A stretch of 64,000 nucleotides of DNA, from positions 434,001 to 498,000 of the forward strand of contig NZ_BAAAXV010000005.1 of the NCBI RefSeq assembly GCF_039535785.1, written 5' to 3'. The DNA is from Nonomuraea helvata. Lineage in GTDB: Bacteria; Actinomycetota; Actinomycetes; Streptosporangiales; Streptosporangiaceae. Shown here one piece after another: positions 48,666-56,893 of this stretch. The notes below the pieces were generated by a model. That model did not search any database, had not been told where the DNA came from, and was given only the letters and a program-made list of their open reading frames with translations. A program made the translations under genes and the position numbers. The number at the start of each line of letters is the position of its first letter. The stretch's first letter is position 1.

Positions 48666-51206
48666 ATGGATGAGACGGGTTCCCCAGACTGGGTCGAACA
48701 AGTCGTCCGGCAATACGTCAGCGCCGACCACACGGTGACGAGCGGCCCTGTCTGGCTGGTTGTCAGGCCGGGCGGGGCCGTTTTACCGGATCACGGATGG
48801 AAGTTACACGTATCTTCCCGCACCTCGAACTTTCCCGCGCTGGTGGAAAAACTGGTCCCATTCCTGGTGGCCGAAGGCTGCGTATTCAAGCTGGCCCGTT
48901 CGCAACAGGTGCTCCACGAGTTGAACGACGGCCAGTCAGCCGCTGAAAGCGTCGGCAAGGCATTTACTGTCTATCCGGACCAGCGACTTGTCCGTGAAGT
49001 CGGCACACGGCTCGCCCAGGCACTGCGCGGCCACCAGGGACCGCGCGTACTCAGCGACCGGAGAGTGTCCGCGGACGCTCCGGTGTACTACCGGTACGGG
49101 TCGTTCGTCGCCCGACGGACCACCGACGCGCGCGGGCAACAGATCACCCGGCTGCAAGGACCCGCCGGCGAGGAGTTCGACGAGCCCGCCGGGCTCAGCT
49201 ACCGGCAACCCTCGTGGGTCGAGGATCCGTTCGTCGGTGCTCGCACAGGACCCGGCCACTCCCCTGGCGAGGTCCTGCTCAGCGGACGCTACCGCGTCGT
49301 CGTCGGGATCCGGGAAGCCGCCCAGGGCAACGTCTACCGTGCGATCGACGAGCAGACCGACCGACAGGTGGTCATCAAGCAGGCGCGCGCCTTCGTCGCC
49401 GAGCACGGCGATGGGAACGACGGCCGGATGCGGTTGCGCAACGAGCGTCGCATCCTGCAAGTTCTCGATGGAGTCGCCGGTGTGCCGCGCTTCCTCGACC
49501 ACTTCCGGTACGGCGACGACGAGTTCCTGGTCACCACCGACTGTGGCCCTCGGACCTTGGCCGAAGACGTACGGCAGAACGGCCCCTACCCGACCGGGCC
49601 AGGCACAGGGGCGCGCAGCCTCGATCGGCTGGCGGGTGAGCTGGCGCGTGTCCTCACCTCGATGCACGAACGTGGCGTCATGATGCGGGATCTGTCCCCC
49701 AACAACGTGGTGATCGGCGATGGCGCCAGCATCATCGACTTCGGTCTTGCCTCCTATGACGGAGTGCACCTCCCCGGAAGGACACCAGGCTATGCGCCCG
49801 CACGGCAGGTGCGCGGCGAGCCACCGCGAGATGTCGACGACTTGCACACGCTCGGCATGACCTTGCTGTACGCGGCCACCGGTCTGCACCCGGTGACCCT
49901 TGGCGACGATCCGGAGCTGCCAAGAACGCGGGCGCTGCAAACGATCTCGCGGTACCACGGTCAGGCGCCGTCGGAAACCATGTCCGCCATCGTTGATCTG
50001 CTCGGCGACGAGGAGCATGCGCGCGCCGCACTACGGCGGCTCGCGTCAGGGGACCACCGTCGGGCAGCGTCCCCGCCGTCGCCGTCGACGCCTGTGGTCA
50101 CCGCGGAACTGGCCGCCGAGGTGATGGACAACCTGGTGGGCGACCTGCTCGATCTGCTGGACAACGTACTGGAGGCCGCGGCCAACACGAAGGCCGCCAA
50201 CGACGCGAGTGTCTACAGCGGAAGTGCGGGCATCGGCCTGGAGCTGCTGCACCATCGGGATCGGCCGGCCGTGCAGCGGAAGGTGCGTGAGCTGGCGGCT
50301 TTCACCGAACGCGTCACGGCGGCACCGCTGAGGACGCAACCCGGCCTGTTCACCGGCGTGACCGGGACGGACCTGTTCCTCCAGGAGGCGGTCAACTGCG
50401 GCATCAGTCTGACGGACTGGCCGGGCCGGAGCCTGCCGCCACCGGAGTGGAACTACGAGACCTTTGACCTGATCGACGGAAACGCCGGTGTCGGCCTGGG
50501 GCACCTGTATTTCTACCGCGCCAACGGCGACCCGGCAGACCTTGAGGTGGCGCGGCACTGTGCCCGCATGGTGGCGGCGGAACAGCCGCTCAGTCCCAGC
50601 ACCACGCCGGGCAAGGCCGATGTGACAGCCGGACGCGCACATGGCCTGGCCGGCGTCGCCGAGTTGCTGCTCAGCCTCGCCGAGGAAACCGGCGAGTCGT
50701 GGGCACTCGAAGCCGCCGCGGACTGCGTGCGCCACCTGTCGAAACGCACCCGGACTCTCGTGCTCGAAGCGAAGGACCCGGCGGCAGAACCGATGACCAT
50801 GTCGTGGTGCCGCGGCCTTTCCGGGATCGGGCAGACGCTGCTGCACGCGAGCAAGGTGCTGGACGACGCGTCGCTGGCCGACCTCGCGCGTCAGGGAGCC
50901 GACGTCTGCATCGCCCACATGCCACGACTGAGCACACTCGGCCAGTGCTGCGGCGTGGCCGGTGTCGGCAACCATCTGCTGGACCTGGCCGTTCTGGAAC
51001 AGTCGGAGCGTTACCTGGAGGCGGCTCACGACCTGGCCACTCATCTGCTGCTTCGAAGCGCCGGCCCGCCGGCCCACCCCAGCTTCTTCGCCCCCGACGA
51101 CCCTCCCGCCCGCTCGCTTTCGTGGGCGCAAGGGCTGACGGGCGTCCTGACGTTCGTCCGCCGATTGGCGCGCGGCGGTCCTGACTGTCTCGCGATCGTC
51201 AGGTAA
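48666..51206 (+). CDS. Class IV-type (LanL-like) lanthipeptide synthetase
   Basis: An 846-residue enzyme. The N-terminal lyase domain (about 1-180) has GWKLHVS and CVFKLARS; the Ser/Thr kinase domain (about 200-430) has Lys238 in VVIKQ, catalytic Asp in RDLSPNN at about 341, and IDFG at about 357. The LanC-like cyclase (about 475-840) has repeated GxxG elements and putative zinc ligands Cys715 (SWCRGLSGIG), Cys761 and Cys762 (QCCGVAG). Class III LanKC cyclases lack zinc ligands, so this is LanL-like, but with Cys-Cys-Gly where LanL proteins usually have Cys-His-Gly. It would phosphorylate, eliminate and cyclise the 47-aa precursor encoded 59 nt upstream. Confidence 0.85.
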   Translation: MDETGSPDWVEQVVRQYVSADHTVTSGPVWLVVRPGGAVLPDHGWKLHVSSRTSNFPALVEKLVPFLVAEGCVFKLARSQQVLHELNDGQSAAESVGKAFTVYPDQRLVREVGTRLAQALRGHQGPRVLSDRRVSADAPVYYRYGSFVARRTTDARGQQITRLQGPAGEEFDEPAGLSYRQPSWVEDPFVGARTGPGHSPGEVLLSGRYRVVVGIREAAQGNVYRAIDEQTDRQVVIKQARAFVAEHGDGNDGRMRLRNERRILQVLDGVAGVPRFLDHFRYGDDEFLVTTDCGPRTLAEDVRQNGPYPTGPGTGARSLDRLAGELARVLTSMHERGVMMRDLSPNNVVIGDGASIIDFGLASYDGVHLPGRTPGYAPARQVRGEPPRDVDDLHTLGMTLLYAATGLHPVTLGDDPELPRTRALQTISRYHGQAPSETMSAIVDLLGDEEHARAALRRLASGDHRRAASPPSPSTPVVTAELAAEVMDNLVGDLLDLLDNVLEAAANTKAANDASVYSGSAGIGLELLHHRDRPAVQRKVRELAAFTERVTAAPLRTQPGLFTGVTGTDLFLQEAVNCGISLTDWPGRSLPPPEWNYETFDLIDGNAGVGLGHLYFYRANGDPADLEVARHCARMVAAEQPLSPSTTPGKADVTAGRAHGLAGVAELLLSLAEETGESWALEAAADCVRHLSKRTRTLVLEAKDPAAEPMTMSWCRGLSGIGQTLLHASKVLDDASLADLARQGADVCIAHMPRLSTLGQCCGVAGVGNHLLDLAVLEQSERYLEAAHDLATHLLLRSAGPPAHPSFFAPDDPPARSLSWAQGLTGVLTFVRRLARGGPDCLAIVR

Positions 51207-51213
51207 TGACCGT

Positions 51214-51230
51214 GTCGGCATCACGCCGAC
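51214..51230 (+). terminator. Possible hairpin terminator after the lanthipeptide synthetase
   Basis: GTCGGC-ATCAC-GCCGAC: a 6-bp GC-rich stem with 5-nt loop beginning 7 nt after the stop codon. No U-run follows, as is normal for many actinobacterial terminators. Confidence 0.35.
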
Positions 51231-51349
51231 TGCGGCCACCGACCGCCCGGCCAGGCCAGGCCGGTGCTGCTGGTCAGGTGTGCCCGCGCCGCCGCCTCCC
51301 GCTGACGGCGGTCCGGGCCGTCCTGGTCACCTAGGGCTTTCCTCAGCGC

Positions 51350-52123
51350 CTACCGCACGGTGGGCACCGGCGCTTGGGAAGGCGCTGTGCTCTCGAGAGG
51401 CGGCTGCTCAGAGGGTGCCGAGGTGGGCGGCGGTGTGGCCGCCGGCGGCACGGACGTGGCCGGCGGGCCGTGCAGGGGCGCGGCGGACGCCGTGCCGCTC
51501 GGGGCAGTGCTCGCGGTGGCCCGCGTGCTGATCAGGGACGGCGTGGGCGAGAGAGCCGGGGATCGCCCACCCGACGGTGGTGCGGGCGTGACCGGGCGGG
51601 AGCGCGGCTGCCGCCATGCCGGCTCGGTACGCCGCTCCTTGGGCCCGTGCCGCCGGCCGGGCTCGGCCTTCGCGCGGGTCTTGCCGTTCACCTGGTCGGC
51701 CACCGTCTCCCCGGCGAAAATCCGGTAGATGAGGATGCCGCCGAAGCTGATCGTGAACACCAGGGCGCCCGCCGCGCCCAGGCGGAGCCACCTCAGCCGC
51801 CTGCGCGGCGGATCCGGCGGCGCCCCTGTTTCGAAGCGCTTCCGCCAGCCGGTGGCGGTGTGCTGCTTGACCTTGTTGCCGGTGCGCCGTAGGTAGTGGG
51901 CGTAAATGTCGGTGCCGACCGTGGTGGCCACGCTCATCACCGCCGCGCCGATCATCGTACCCGCCACCCCCAGGGAGGAGGCCATGACTGCGGCGGTGAG
52001 CGCGGCCAGGGCGCCGCCGGCGATCTGTGCGACGCTCAGCCGCACACGGCGCGGCTTCCCCCGCCCGCTTCGGGTGGTGCTCGTGCTCCTGCTGCCGGTC
52101 GGGGTCTTTCGCCTGGCGGTCAT
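51350..52123 (-). CDS. Two-helix membrane protein with Pro/Ser/Thr-rich extracellular tail
   Basis: About 257 residues from the ATG preceded by GCGGAGGC. A basic cytoplasmic N-terminus (TARRKTPTGSRSTSTTRSGRGKPRR) leads to a hydrophobic hairpin region (about residues 28-75: SVAQIAGGALAALTAAVMASSLGVAGTMIGAA), a charged loop, another helix at about 110-130 (GAAGALVFTISFGGILIYRIF) and a low-complexity Pro/Ser/Thr/Ala-rich C-terminal half. No catalytic motif is visible. An upstream in-frame extension to 52255 exists but begins outside any plausible signal. Function unknown; no obvious tie to the lanthipeptide genes. Confidence 0.6.
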   Translation of the reverse strand: MTARRKTPTGSRSTSTTRSGRGKPRRVRLSVAQIAGGALAALTAAVMASSLGVAGTMIGAAVMSVATTVGTDIYAHYLRRTGNKVKQHTATGWRKRFETGAPPDPPRRRLRWLRLGAAGALVFTISFGGILIYRIFAGETVADQVNGKTRAKAEPGRRHGPKERRTEPAWRQPRSRPVTPAPPSGGRSPALSPTPSLISTRATASTAPSGTASAAPLHGPPATSVPPAATPPPTSAPSEQPPLESTAPSQAPVPTVR

Positions 52124-52530
52124 GCCTCCGCTGGCCAGCCTTCCTCGTGATCGGGCGCGAGCGCGCCTGGCGTGTTCGGTGCTCGCGCCCGGGTCGATGA
52201 CCCCAGCGGGTACGGGGATCGAGTCCGGCTCACAACTCGGAAGGTGACACGTCAACCATGGCCATGACGGCCGAGCGGCGGCTCCCGGGCGCTGCTGGAA
52301 CCAGCCACGATGGCATGGCCGGGCAGGGCCGCCGGCCGTGGCGCGCGGTGCCTGCCCTCCTCCTGATCAGGACGTTGCCATCTTTGGGACATCCGTCGCT
52401 CACCGGAACCCTGTGCACGACACCGCCCAACCATCCGATTGCGGTCGCAGGCGTTGAAGCTCTCTCGGCTGCGGGGGGCTTGACGCCCTTCGCGGAAGCC
52501 GGGCCGCTGTTAGCGACCGCCGGACGGGGG
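52124..52530. other. Gene-free stretch
   Basis: About 400 nt between the membrane-protein start and the quinone-oxidoreductase stop. Only short, overlapping frames without ribosome-binding sites or recognisable domains were found. It should hold the promoter of the membrane protein; no clear -10/-35 pair or hairpin stood out. Confidence 0.5.
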
Positions 52531-53499
52531 TCAGGGGATGAGCAGCGTCTTGCCGAGGGCCGTCCGCGCCTCGATGGCGGCATGGGCCTCGGCGGCGCGA
52601 GCCAGGGGGTACGTCTGGCCGATGACGGGACTGAGGCGTCCCGCTGCGGCCTCCGCCAGGGCGTCGGCAGCGAGCGCGCGCATGGCCGCCGGCGAGGCGA
52701 ACAACCGGCGGCCGGTGATCAGATCGACGCCGCGCCGGAGGAACTCGGCGGAGGACACGTCAGTGAGCGATCCCCCGGCGGCGCCGAACATCAGAAAGCG
52801 GCCACCGGGCGCGACCAGCCCGAAGGACGTGCGGCCGATCTCGCCGCCCACCCCGTCGTAGGCGACCTGGACGCCCGCGCCGCCGGTCGCCCGGCGCGCC
52901 CGCTCGTCCCAGCCGGGCTCGGTGTAGTCGAGGGTGACGTGGGCGCCGAGCTTGGCGGCGAGGTCGAGCTTGCGCCGGGAGCTCGCGGTCGCGATCACCT
53001 GGGCTCCGGCGCCGAGGGCGAGCTGCACGAGCAGGGTGCCCAGGCCGCCCGCCGCCGACTCCACCAGCACCCACTCGCCGGGCCGCGGTTCCGCCGAGCG
53101 GTGGAGGCCCAGCGCGGTACGGCCGTCCGCCAGGAGCGCCACCGCGTCGTTCAGGCCGAGCCCGTCCGGCACGGGGATCAGGCCCGCGGCCTCGGCCACC
53201 GCCTTCTCGGCATAGCCGCCCGACCCGCCCAGTGACGTCACCACGCGCCGACCGGCGAGCGCGGGATCGGCCTCCGGGCCGACCGCGATCACGGTGCCGC
53301 CCACTCCGTTACCGGGGATGATCGGCGGTACGGGCAGAGGCACCGGCGCGCTGCCGGACCTGATCTGCGTCTCCACGAACGGGATGCCGATCGCGGCCAC
53401 CTGGACCACCACCTGACCCGGCCCGGGCTCGGGGTCGGGCGCCTCGCCGGGCACCAGAACCTCCGGACCGCCGAACTCCCTCAACCACACAGCTCTCAT
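52531..53499 (-). CDS. NADPH:quinone oxidoreductase (zinc-free MDR)
   Basis: A 322-residue QOR-type medium-chain reductase without zinc-binding cysteines. Nucleotide site: VLVESAAGGLGTLLVQLALGAGAQVIATASS; catalytic-domain motifs FVETQIRSG and IPGNGVGGTVIAVG. One- or two-electron quinone or enone reduction with NADPH. A strong palindromic operator array lies just upstream of the ATG. Typical inducible detoxification enzyme. Confidence 0.9.
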   Translation of the reverse strand: MRAVWLREFGGPEVLVPGEAPDPEPGPGQVVVQVAAIGIPFVETQIRSGSAPVPLPVPPIIPGNGVGGTVIAVGPEADPALAGRRVVTSLGGSGGYAEKAVAEAAGLIPVPDGLGLNDAVALLADGRTALGLHRSAEPRPGEWVLVESAAGGLGTLLVQLALGAGAQVIATASSRRKLDLAAKLGAHVTLDYTEPGWDERARRATGGAGVQVAYDGVGGEIGRTSFGLVAPGGRFLMFGAAGGSLTDVSSAEFLRRGVDLITGRRLFASPAAMRALAADALAEAAAGRLSPVIGQTYPLARAAEAHAAIEARTALGKTLLIP

Positions 53500-53515
53500 G
53501 ATTCCTCCTGCAGCC

Positions 53516-53562
53516 TTTATCGGAGCGTACCGCTCCGATAAAGGAGCGGAGTGATTCGCTCC
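53516..53562. promoter_or_regulatory. Palindromic operator array for the quinone oxidoreductase
   Basis: A 12-bp-arm inverted repeat (TTTATCGGAGCG, 3-bp spacer, mirrored arm) at 53516-53542 is followed by a second GGAGCG-N8-CGCTCC dyad at 53543-53562 built from the same hexamers. The first dyad starts 17 nt upstream of the oxidoreductase ATG and should cover its promoter. This is the typical size of TetR- or MarR-type operators, yet no regulator gene is adjacent, so the repressor is encoded elsewhere. Confidence 0.7.
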
Positions 53563-53595
53563 AAATGCAAGCAGCTCTCCGTAAAAGAGAGGGCA

Positions 53596-53850
53596 CTACT
53601 CGTCGGCGGGAAGGGTCAGCGTGGACACGAGGGCGTAGTCGACCCGGACGTGCCGGTAGGTCACGTCCTTCTCCACGCGGTCCGGCAGGTTGGCCCGGTC
53701 GCTGCCGGAGCTCGACTCGCGCTCGGGGCTGCCGGTGAAGTCGACCCGCGTCCGTGGCACCTCACCGAAACGGAGCTCGTCCGCCTCCACCGTGGCTGTG
53801 AGCTCGATGTCCGCCGATTCAGGCGGCACCGGCCTGCCGCTGCCGGTCAT
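53596..53850 (-). CDS. Uncharacterised 84-aa protein
   Basis: A small acidic protein with alternating strand-like segments (DIELTATVEADELRFGEV, YRHVRVDYALVSTLTLP). No recognised domain. Its ATG overlaps the stop of the 11-mer-repeat protein gene by 4 nt, so the two are co-translated and probably act together. Function unknown. Confidence 0.65.
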   Translation of the reverse strand: MTGSGRPVPPESADIELTATVEADELRFGEVPRTRVDFTGSPERESSSGSDRANLPDRVEKDVTYRHVRVDYALVSTLTLPADE

Positions 53851-54743
53851 GAAGGTCCCTCCGATCGCCGCCGGATGAGCCGAGACCGCCGGGGCCGCTC
53901 CTCAGGTTCGGGCTCCTCTTCGGTGCGACGCCGGACGGGCCTGCCCTCGCGTACGGGACGCTTGGCGGGCCTTCTCGCCACCCGCTCCCGGTCGTCGGCG
54001 GGCTCGCGCTCCTGGCCTCCGGCGACTCCCCGCACCGTGTCACGCACGGATCCGGCCGTCTTTCCGACCTCCTGGCCGACCTCTTCCACGGCCCCGCCGG
54101 TCCCCCGGCCAACGTCCTCCACGGCCCCGCCGGTCCCCCGGCCGACCTCTTCCACGGCCTCCCCGGCTCCATGGCCGACGTCTTCGACGGCGCGCCCGGC
54201 GCCGCGGCCGAGGTCCCGCACCGCGCCCCCGGCGCCCACGCCTACCTGCTCCACGGCTTCACCGGCCCCCCGGCCGAGGTCGCCGACGGCCCGGCCGGCG
54301 CCGCCGCCGACGTCACGAACGGCCGACCCCAGGCCGCGCGTCAGATGCTCGAGGATCTGCGGGTTGTCGTCGATGGTCTGCAGCACCCTTTCGAGGATCA
54401 GGGCGACGTTGTGCAGCCGTACCTTGAGCAGCGCCTGCGCCTCGACACCCTTGATGTCCAGCTCCACCCGCCCGAGCGCCACGTCGGCGCCGACATTGAG
54501 CCTGAGCAGGTCGAGGACCTCGGCGCTCAGCGACACCCGCGCCCGGAGGTCGTTCACCTCGAGGTGGATCTCCTCGACCTTGACGACGGGGACGTCGAGG
54601 AGGACGTCCGGCTCGTCGCTCGGCGCCACCTGGTCGTGCCGCTCCCGCTCGCGCCTGCCGGCCCCGCGGTCGACGTCCTTCCGCTCGCGCCGGCTCCAGA
54701 ATTGGTATCGGCGCGGTTGCTTACCTGCACGGTCGTCACCCAT
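53847..54743 (-). CDS. Protein with eight 11-residue Gly/Ala/Val repeats
   Basis: A 298-residue protein. A charged N-terminus is followed by a conserved core (about 45-135: VEEIHLEVNDLRARVSLSAEVLDLLRLNVGADVALGRVELDIKGVEAQALLKVRL is its heart, with ILERVLQTIDDNPQILEHL after it). Residues about 137-224 consist of eight 11-residue repeats of the form GxGxAVxDVGR. The tail is Arg/Glu-rich. The 11-mer periodicity predicts an amphipathic helix as in LEA or apolipoprotein-type surface helices. Related proteins seem common in actinomycetes but I know no function. Divergent from the oxoamine synthase gene; overlaps the 84-aa gene. Confidence 0.7.
   Translation of the reverse strand: MGDDRAGKQPRRYQFWSRRERKDVDRGAGRRERERHDQVAPSDEPDVLLDVPVVKVEEIHLEVNDLRARVSLSAEVLDLLRLNVGADVALGRVELDIKGVEAQALLKVRLHNVALILERVLQTIDDNPQILEHLTRGLGSAVRDVGGGAGRAVGDLGRGAGEAVEQVGVGAGGAVRDLGRGAGRAVEDVGHGAGEAVEEVGRGTGGAVEDVGRGTGGAVEEVGQEVGKTAGSVRDTVRGVAGGQEREPADDRERVARRPAKRPVREGRPVRRRTEEEPEPEERPRRSRLIRRRSEGPS
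54072..54335. repeat. Eight 33-bp tandem repeats (11-residue protein repeats)
   Basis: DNA counterpart of the eight 11-residue units in the minus-strand protein, with consensus Gly-x-Gly-x-Ala-Val-x-Asp/Glu-Val/Leu-Gly-Arg. Units differ at the DNA level but keep the frame; two consecutive units (GTGGAVEDVGR and GTGGAVEEVGQ) are the most similar, indicating recent duplication. Confidence 0.85.
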
Positions 54744-54854
54744 GAGACCGCCTTCGGTTTCGGGTCTGAATCCCTCCCTGCAGGATATCGAAATCGCCCG
54801 AAAGGCTACAAAGGGCGCGTAAAAGAACATAACCTCTCCAGGAGGCGAGAGCCC

Positions 54855-56048
54855 ATGGTCGACGTGTTCGCGAAATGCCGGCTGCCTGAGGCGTACCAGT
54901 TCGTCAAGGACCTCGGCGTCTATCCCTATTACCGGGCCGTCGGCGAGCGGCCGGGCGAGGGCGAGGTCGTGATCGACGGGCGGGTGCTCGTACAGGCGGG
55001 CTCCAACGACTACCTCGGCCTGTCGGGCGACGAACGCGTGAAGGAGGCGGCGGTCGAGGCGACGCGGCGGCTGGGCACCGGGACGGGTGGTTCACGCCTC
55101 AGCAACGGCTCGCTCACCTTGCACGAGGAGCTCGAAGCGCGGCTGGCCGCCTTCCTGGGCCGGGAGGCGGTCATGGTGACCAGCGCGGGTTACCTGGCCA
55201 ATCTGGCCCTCGCGGCGCTGATCGGGCCCGGCGACACGGTGATCGGCGACCGGCTGGTCCACGCCTGCCTGATCGACGCCGTACGCGTGGGCGGAGCGCG
55301 GTTACGCCGCTACCGGCACAACGACATGGACCACCTGGAACGGCTGCTCGACGCCGGCGACCCCGGTGCGGGGCGGCTGATCGTCACCGAGGGCATGTTC
55401 TCCACCTCCGGCAGCGTGTGCGCACTGCCGGGCATCGCCAAGCTCGCCCGCGCGTATGGCGCCCGCGTCGTCATGGACAGCGCCCACGACGTCGGCCTGC
55501 TCGGCGCGAACGGGCGGGGCGCGGCCGAGGAGCAGGGGCTGGAGAACGCGGTCGATCTGCAGACCATCACCTTCTCCAAGGCACTCGGCACCCTCGGGGG
55601 CGCGGTGGCCGGCCGCGCGGAGATCATCGCGTACCTGCGGCACTACGCGCGGTCCATGGTGTTCACCGCCGCACTGCCCCCGGCGTGCGCCGCGGCCGCG
55701 CTGGCCGCCCTGGAGATCATCGCCGCGGAGCCGGAGCGCCGCCACCGCCTGCGGGCCACGGCCGAGCGGTTGAGCGGGGACCTGGCCGCGATGGGGTACG
55801 CGGTAGCTCCCTCCGACCGGCCGGTCATCGCGGTACCGGTCGGCGACGACCTGCTCTGCTTCCGGCTGTGGCGGGAGCTGTTCGACGAAGGCGTCTTCAC
55901 CACCGCCATGATCTCGCCCGGTGTCCCGCCCGGCCAGGCGCTCATCCGGGTCAGCATCACCGCCACCCACACCGATGCCCAGGTGGAACGCATCGTGTCG
56001 GCGTTCGCCGCCGCCCGGGACCGCCTGCGGCTCTTCTCCGATGCGTAG
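54855..56048 (+). CDS. Alpha-oxoamine synthase (AONS/serine palmitoyltransferase family)
   Basis: A 397-residue PLP enzyme of the alpha-oxoamine synthase family, which condenses an acyl-CoA with an amino acid and releases CO2. Visible: the entry motif SNDYLGLSGDERV (here NDYLGLS), TGGSRLSNGS, HACLIDAVRVGG, ARVVMDSAHDVGLLG (Asp and His of the PLP site, with Ser in place of the usual Glu of DEAH), and the PLP-Lys motif TFSKALGTLGG. AGGAGG at 9 nt before ATG. It is the divergent neighbour of the 11-mer-repeat gene and is followed by an SDR; the pair resembles the SPT/3-ketosphinganine-reductase sequence of reactions. Not part of a biotin cluster. Confidence 0.87.
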   Translation: MVDVFAKCRLPEAYQFVKDLGVYPYYRAVGERPGEGEVVIDGRVLVQAGSNDYLGLSGDERVKEAAVEATRRLGTGTGGSRLSNGSLTLHEELEARLAAFLGREAVMVTSAGYLANLALAALIGPGDTVIGDRLVHACLIDAVRVGGARLRRYRHNDMDHLERLLDAGDPGAGRLIVTEGMFSTSGSVCALPGIAKLARAYGARVVMDSAHDVGLLGANGRGAAEEQGLENAVDLQTITFSKALGTLGGAVAGRAEIIAYLRHYARSMVFTAALPPACAAAALAALEIIAAEPERRHRLRATAERLSGDLAAMGYAVAPSDRPVIAVPVGDDLLCFRLWRELFDEGVFTTAMISPGVPPGQALIRVSITATHTDAQVERIVSAFAAARDRLRLFSDA

Positions 56049-56058
56049 GAACGGCTGA

Positions 56059-56088
56059 TTGAAACAAGTTACAGTCAGCCCTTAGGCT
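56059..56088 (+). promoter_or_regulatory. Leaderless promoter of the SDR gene
   Basis: TTGAAA (56059-56064), 18-bp spacer, TAGGCT (56083-56088), then exactly 7 nt to the ATG at 56096. This spacing puts the transcription start at the A of the start codon, i.e. a leaderless mRNA, and agrees with the absence of a ribosome-binding site. Confidence 0.5.
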
Positions 56089-56095
56089 GGTGGGC

Positions 56096-56884
56096 ATGAT
56101 CCTGGACCGCTTCCAGATCACCGGCGCCGCCGCGATCGTCACCGGCGCGGGCCGGGGCATCGGCGCCGCCACCGCCGTCGCGCTCGCCCAGGCAGGGGCG
56201 GACGTGGCACTCTGCGCCCGCACAGAAGAGCAGCTCCGCGCGGTCGCCGACCAGGTGGAGAAGGCCGGCCGGCGAGCCCTGGTCGTCCCCGGCGACCTGG
56301 CCGTGCCGGGCGCTGCCGAGGCGCTCGCGGAGCGGGCCGCGGACGCCTTCGGGCGGCTGGACATCGTCGTGAACAACGTGGGCGGCGCGCTGCCCCGCGC
56401 CTTCCTCGACACGAAGCGCAAGCATCTCGAGAACGCGTTTCAGTTCAACGTCGGCGTCGCGCACGAGCTGACCAGGGCCGCCGTCCCCCATCTCCTCCAG
56501 GGCGGCGGCGCGGTCGTGAACGTCTCCTCCGCCGTGGGCCGTGTGGCGGGGCGCGGCTACCTGGCCTACGGAACCGCCAAGGCGGCACTCGCGCACTACA
56601 CCCGGCTGGCCGCCCTCGACCTCGCCCCCGCCGTGCGGGTCAACGCGGTGGCCGTCGGCGCGGTCGCCACCTCCGCGCTCGACATCGTCATGAACGACGA
56701 GGCCATGCGCACCCAGATGGAGCAGGCCACGCCGCTGGGGCGGATAGGCGAGCCGGAGGACGTGGCGGCCGCGGTGCTCTACCTGGTCTCCCCGGCCGGG
56801 CGCTACCTGACCGGCAAGGTGCTGGAGGTGGACGGCGGCATCGACCGGCCCAACCTCGACCTGGGGCTGCCCGACCTCTCATGA
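56096..56884 (+). CDS. SDR-family oxidoreductase
   Basis: A 262-residue classical SDR. NAD(P) motif TGAGRGIG at about residue 16, NNVGG, catalytic Ser in VNVSSAVGR and YGTAK (Tyr-x3-Lys), and C-terminal LTGKVLEVDGGID. Likely reduces a ketone. It stands 48 nt after the oxoamine synthase gene on the same strand and may reduce the amino-ketone made there, which is inference from order. It has its own leaderless promoter. Confidence 0.88.
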   Translation: MILDRFQITGAAAIVTGAGRGIGAATAVALAQAGADVALCARTEEQLRAVADQVEKAGRRALVVPGDLAVPGAAEALAERAADAFGRLDIVVNNVGGALPRAFLDTKRKHLENAFQFNVGVAHELTRAAVPHLLQGGGAVVNVSSAVGRVAGRGYLAYGTAKAALAHYTRLAALDLAPAVRVNAVAVGAVATSALDIVMNDEAMRTQMEQATPLGRIGEPEDVAAAVLYLVSPAGRYLTGKVLEVDGGIDRPNLDLGLPDLS

Positions 56885-56893
56885 CCTGACGGC

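Noticed and set aside
54855..56048. Biotin biosynthesis (bioF) assignment for the oxoamine synthase
   Set aside because: No bioA, bioB or bioD neighbour, and the PLP-site motif is DSAH and not the usual DEAH of 8-amino-7-oxononanoate synthases.
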